From NCBI GenBank assembly GCA_021160485.1, contig JAGHCL010000064.1, positions 1 through 6,817 on the forward strand: a stretch of DNA of 6,817 nt. Direction: 5' to 3'. The notes under the pieces are model-generated. The model saw only the letters and a list, made by a program, of their open reading frames with translations. It made no database searches and had not been told where the DNA came from. Positions 6,763 to 6,817 of the stretch are shown here, one piece after another. Position numbers and translations under genes: made by a program. This DNA is from Candidatus Desulfofervidaceae bacterium. Lineage in GTDB: Bacteria > Desulfobacterota > Desulfofervidia > Desulfofervidales > Desulfofervidaceae. The number at the start of each line of letters is the position of its first letter. The first letter of the stretch is position 1.

Positions 6763-6817
6763 AAACACTTACAGCGTAAAAACAACGATAAAACAAAAAG
6801 GCTCTAAAATAAAGCAA

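Larger units (their letters stand above)
6602..6817. other. Intergenic region upstream of nrdJ
   Basis: These 216 AT-rich bases hold no convincing gene. From right to left they contain the inverted repeat at 6744-6762, a weak GC-rich hairpin near 6700-6716 (AGCCC/GGGTT on the minus strand, followed by TCTTG), and the nrdJ promoter and ribosome binding site. A plus-strand TATAAT at 6716-6721 could belong to a divergent promoter, but no good -35 lies at the right distance. No B12-box or other riboswitch core was seen. Confidence 0.6.

Noticed and set aside
6758..6808. A 16-codon plus-strand frame starting at GTG 6758
   Set aside because: It is very short, lysine-rich from an A-rich tract, lacks a proper ribosome site and starts inside the inverted repeat.
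6602..6817. Adenosylcobalamin riboswitch ahead of the B12-dependent reductase
   Set aside because: No B12-box-like core was found, and the predicted transcript start leaves only about 23 bases of leader.
6746..6817. A minus-strand frame open from the right edge to TGA 6746, possibly the tail of an upstream gene
   Set aside because: It is only 23 codons of low-complexity Phe-rich sequence in AT-rich DNA, with its stop inside the inverted repeat. This is not enough to call a gene.

Overview
All recognisable genes in this 6.8 kb window lie on the minus strand, so it reads right to left. The right edge is a 216-base intergenic stretch with a sigma-70-like promoter. Next comes nrdJ, an adenosylcobalamin-dependent (class II) ribonucleotide reductase interrupted by a 366-residue intein (6601 to 3311). 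A 64-base gap with a second promoter-like sequence follows. Then come a two-gene SUF-type Fe-S cluster assembly unit (sufC, sufB-like) and a restriction-modification pair: a PD-(D/E)xK endonuclease and a DNA methyltransferase cut off by the left edge.

The last four genes are packed tightly. sufC overlaps sufB by 25 bases, the sufB stop overlaps the endonuclease start by 1 base, and the endonuclease stop overlaps the methyltransferase start by 8 bases. They therefore look like one transcription unit in which housekeeping Fe-S genes drive a restriction system. In 60-base lines counted by hand, the endonuclease gene is about 34% GC and the sufB gene about 47% GC. This suggests that the restriction pair arrived from elsewhere and settled at the end of the suf operon.

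The two suf genes resemble the minimal two-component SUF-like (SMS) layout known from anaerobic archaea and bacteria, with no sufS, sufU, sufE or sufD in view. The SufB-like protein keeps a Cys and a Glu that match, by position and spacing, the catalytic residues of E. coli SufB. A B12-dependent reductase next to a minimal Fe-S assembly system suggests an anaerobe. TTGAAT/TATACT-type promoters and Shine-Dalgarno sites suggest a bacterium. A deep-branching or thermophilic anaerobic lineage is plausible, but I cannot name the organism.

The most notable points are the intein sitting exactly at the reductase's thiyl-radical cysteine, the translational coupling of a restriction system to Fe-S assembly genes, and a CCCTTATTT element shared by the spacers of the nrdJ and sufC promoters. 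I see no RNA genes, CRISPR array or insertion sequence.
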